From NCBI GenBank assembly GCA_966111775.1, contig CBHWBD010000160.1, forward strand, positions 1-12,072: 12,072 bases of DNA, in the 5' to 3' direction. Below the pieces are notes generated by a model. It searched no databases, had not been told where the DNA came from, and saw only the letters and a program-made list of their open reading frames with translations. The position numbers were made by a program, and so were the translations under genes. How positions within the stretch are numbered: the first letter of the stretch is position 1; the number at the start of each line of letters is the position of its first letter. Source of the stretch: Pelomonas sp966111775 (GTDB taxonomy: Bacteria > Pseudomonadota > Gammaproteobacteria > Burkholderiales > Burkholderiaceae_C). Positions 11,099 to 12,072 of this stretch are shown here, piece by piece.

Positions 11099-12072
11099 TC
11101 AAGCGGACAGGCGGGCGAGCTGCTCGGTCAGCCGCACGACCGTGGCCTGGTAGTCGGCCAGGCGAGCGCGCTCCTGCTCGACGACGGCAACCGGGGCCCG
11201 GGCCACGAAGCTCTCGTTGCCGAGCTTGGCCTCGATCTTGACGATCTCACCTTCCAGTCGGGTCTTCTCCTTGGTCAGGCGGGTGCGCTCGGCCTCGACG
11301 TCGATCTCGACCTTCAGCGCCAGCTTGGCGGCACCGTGCAGCAGCACCGGCGAGGTCGCGCTTTGCTTGGCGAACTCAGTGTCGTCGGCAATCAGTTCGA
11401 CGGCGGCCAGCTTGGCCAGCACCTTCAGCACTGCAGCCGCTTCGGTCAGGAAGCTGAGGTCACCGCCCACCAGCAGCGGCACGCGGTCGCTCGGGCTGAG
11501 GTTCATTTCGCTGCGCAGGCTGCGCGTCGTGCCGACGACTTCCTTCAGCTGTGCCATCCAGGCATCCGCACTGGCGTCGATGCGCTCGGGCTGGGCGACG
11601 GGGTAGGGCGCCTGGCCGATGTAGTCGACGGTCTTGCGGCCGGCCACGGGGGCGACGGTCTGCCACAGCTCTTCGGTGATGAAGGGGGCGATGGGGTGCA
11701 GCAGGCGCAGCGTGGTCTCCAGCACACGGATCAGCGTGCGGCGGGTGGCGCGCTGCTGGCTCTCGTCACCGGTCTGGATCTGCACCTTGGCGATCTCCAG
11801 ATACCAGTCGCAGTACTCGTCCCAGACGAAGCTGTAGATGGCGTTCGCCACGTTGTCGAGGCGGTACTCGGCGAAGCCCTGGGCCACGACGGCTTCGACG
11901 CGCTGCAGTTCGCTGGTGATCCAGCGGTCGGCCTGGCTGAACTTGTTGTAGCCGGGCGGGCAGTGGCCTTCGGCGTGGGCGAGGCCACAGTCCTGGCCCT
12001 CGGTGTTCATCAGCACGAAGCGGGTCGCGTTCCAGAGCTTGTTGCAGAAGTTGCGGTAGCCCTCGCAGCGCT
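11099..12072 (-). CDS. valS: Valyl-tRNA synthetase, C-terminal part (5' end cut by window)
   Basis: This is the last 323 residues of the class I synthetase that charges tRNA-Val. Reading from the right edge, the fragment opens with RCEGYRNFCNKLWNATRF, the conserved region just after the KMSKS-bearing catalytic core. The anticodon-binding helical domain follows (DRWITSELQRV to HPIAPFITEELWQTV), with conserved WDEYCDWYLEIAK. The C-terminal 65 residues or so, from about DVEAERTRLTKEK to the end, are the charged coiled-coil arm that contacts the tRNA. The catalytic HIGH and KMSKS motifs lie outside the window. The stop is 4 nt from the stop of the convergent dehydrogenase homologue, within the palindrome TGAAGCTTCA. 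An apparent start at 12016 is only an internal GTG. Confidence 0.97.
   Translation of the reverse strand, partial: RCEGYRNFCNKLWNATRFVLMNTEGQDCGLAHAEGHCPPGYNKFSQADRWITSELQRVEAVVAQGFAEYRLDNVANAIYSFVWDEYCDWYLEIAKVQIQTGDESQQRATRRTLIRVLETTLRLLHPIAPFITEELWQTVAPVAGRKTVDYIGQAPYPVAQPERIDASADAWMAQLKEVVGTTRSLRSEMNLSPSDRVPLLVGGDLSFLTEAAAVLKVLAKLAAVELIADDTEFAKQSATSPVLLHGAAKLALKVEIDVEAERTRLTKEKTRLEGEIVKIEAKLGNESFVARAPVAVVEQERARLADYQATVVRLTEQLARLSA

Overview
This window is a GC-rich piece of bacterial chromosome, most likely from a betaproteobacterium of the order Burkholderiales (Rubrivivax/Leptothrix/Roseateles-like). That is an inference from three things: very high GC at third codon positions, the style of the conserved proteins (GalU, CysM, ValRS C-terminus, rhomboid), and a GC-rich hairpin-rich intergenic repeat of a kind I recall from this order. 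Coding is dense. There are 13 protein genes, two of them cut by the window edges, plus one tRNA gene. No gene-free stretch exceeds about 150 bases once the tRNA is counted. I see no insertion sequence, prophage, CRISPR array or toxin-antitoxin pair.

Left half (1-5568), all on the minus strand. In transcription order: a ferredoxin/FAD/NAD reductase (5568-4540), a 2-oxoglutarate/Fe(II) dioxygenase of the isoleucine-hydroxylase type (4534-3806), a leucine dehydrogenase-like enzyme (3723-2668), a FadL/OmpP1 outer-membrane channel (2514-1042) and a PhoD-type alkaline phosphatase with a Tat signal and lipobox (1028 to the left edge). The reductase and dioxygenase are 5 nt apart, and fadL and phoD are 13 nt apart. 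Strong hairpins separate the dioxygenase from the dehydrogenase and the dehydrogenase from fadL, so this run is probably two or three transcription units. The dioxygenase next to an amino-acid dehydrogenase suggests handling of branched-chain or hydroxy-amino acids.

Middle (5569-7430). A leader region holds a long hairpin and a multi-hairpin repeat. It is followed by a plus-strand NAD(P)-binding epimerase-like gene that ends tail-to-tail with a minus-strand rhomboid protease gene; the two share one CTAG as stop codons. Upstream of the rhomboid gene lies a tRNA-Leu(CAA) gene, also on the minus strand.

Right half (7431-12072). A tight plus-strand sulfur-related operon, cysM - Nudix hydrolase - tusA-like, has a 4-nt overlap and a 4-nt gap. 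It converges on galU (minus). galU diverges from a 2-hydroxyacid dehydrogenase homologue (plus) whose expected catalytic residues are replaced. That gene converges on the 3' end of valS (minus, cut at the right edge). An excellent intrinsic terminator for valS lies inside the coding sequence for the dehydrogenase homologue's lysine-rich tail.

Most of the window is ordinary housekeeping and metabolic sequence. The points most worth a second look are the dioxygenase/dehydrogenase neighbourhood, the altered active site of the hydroxyacid dehydrogenase homologue, the terminator hidden in a coding tail, and the hairpin elements around 5586-5716.
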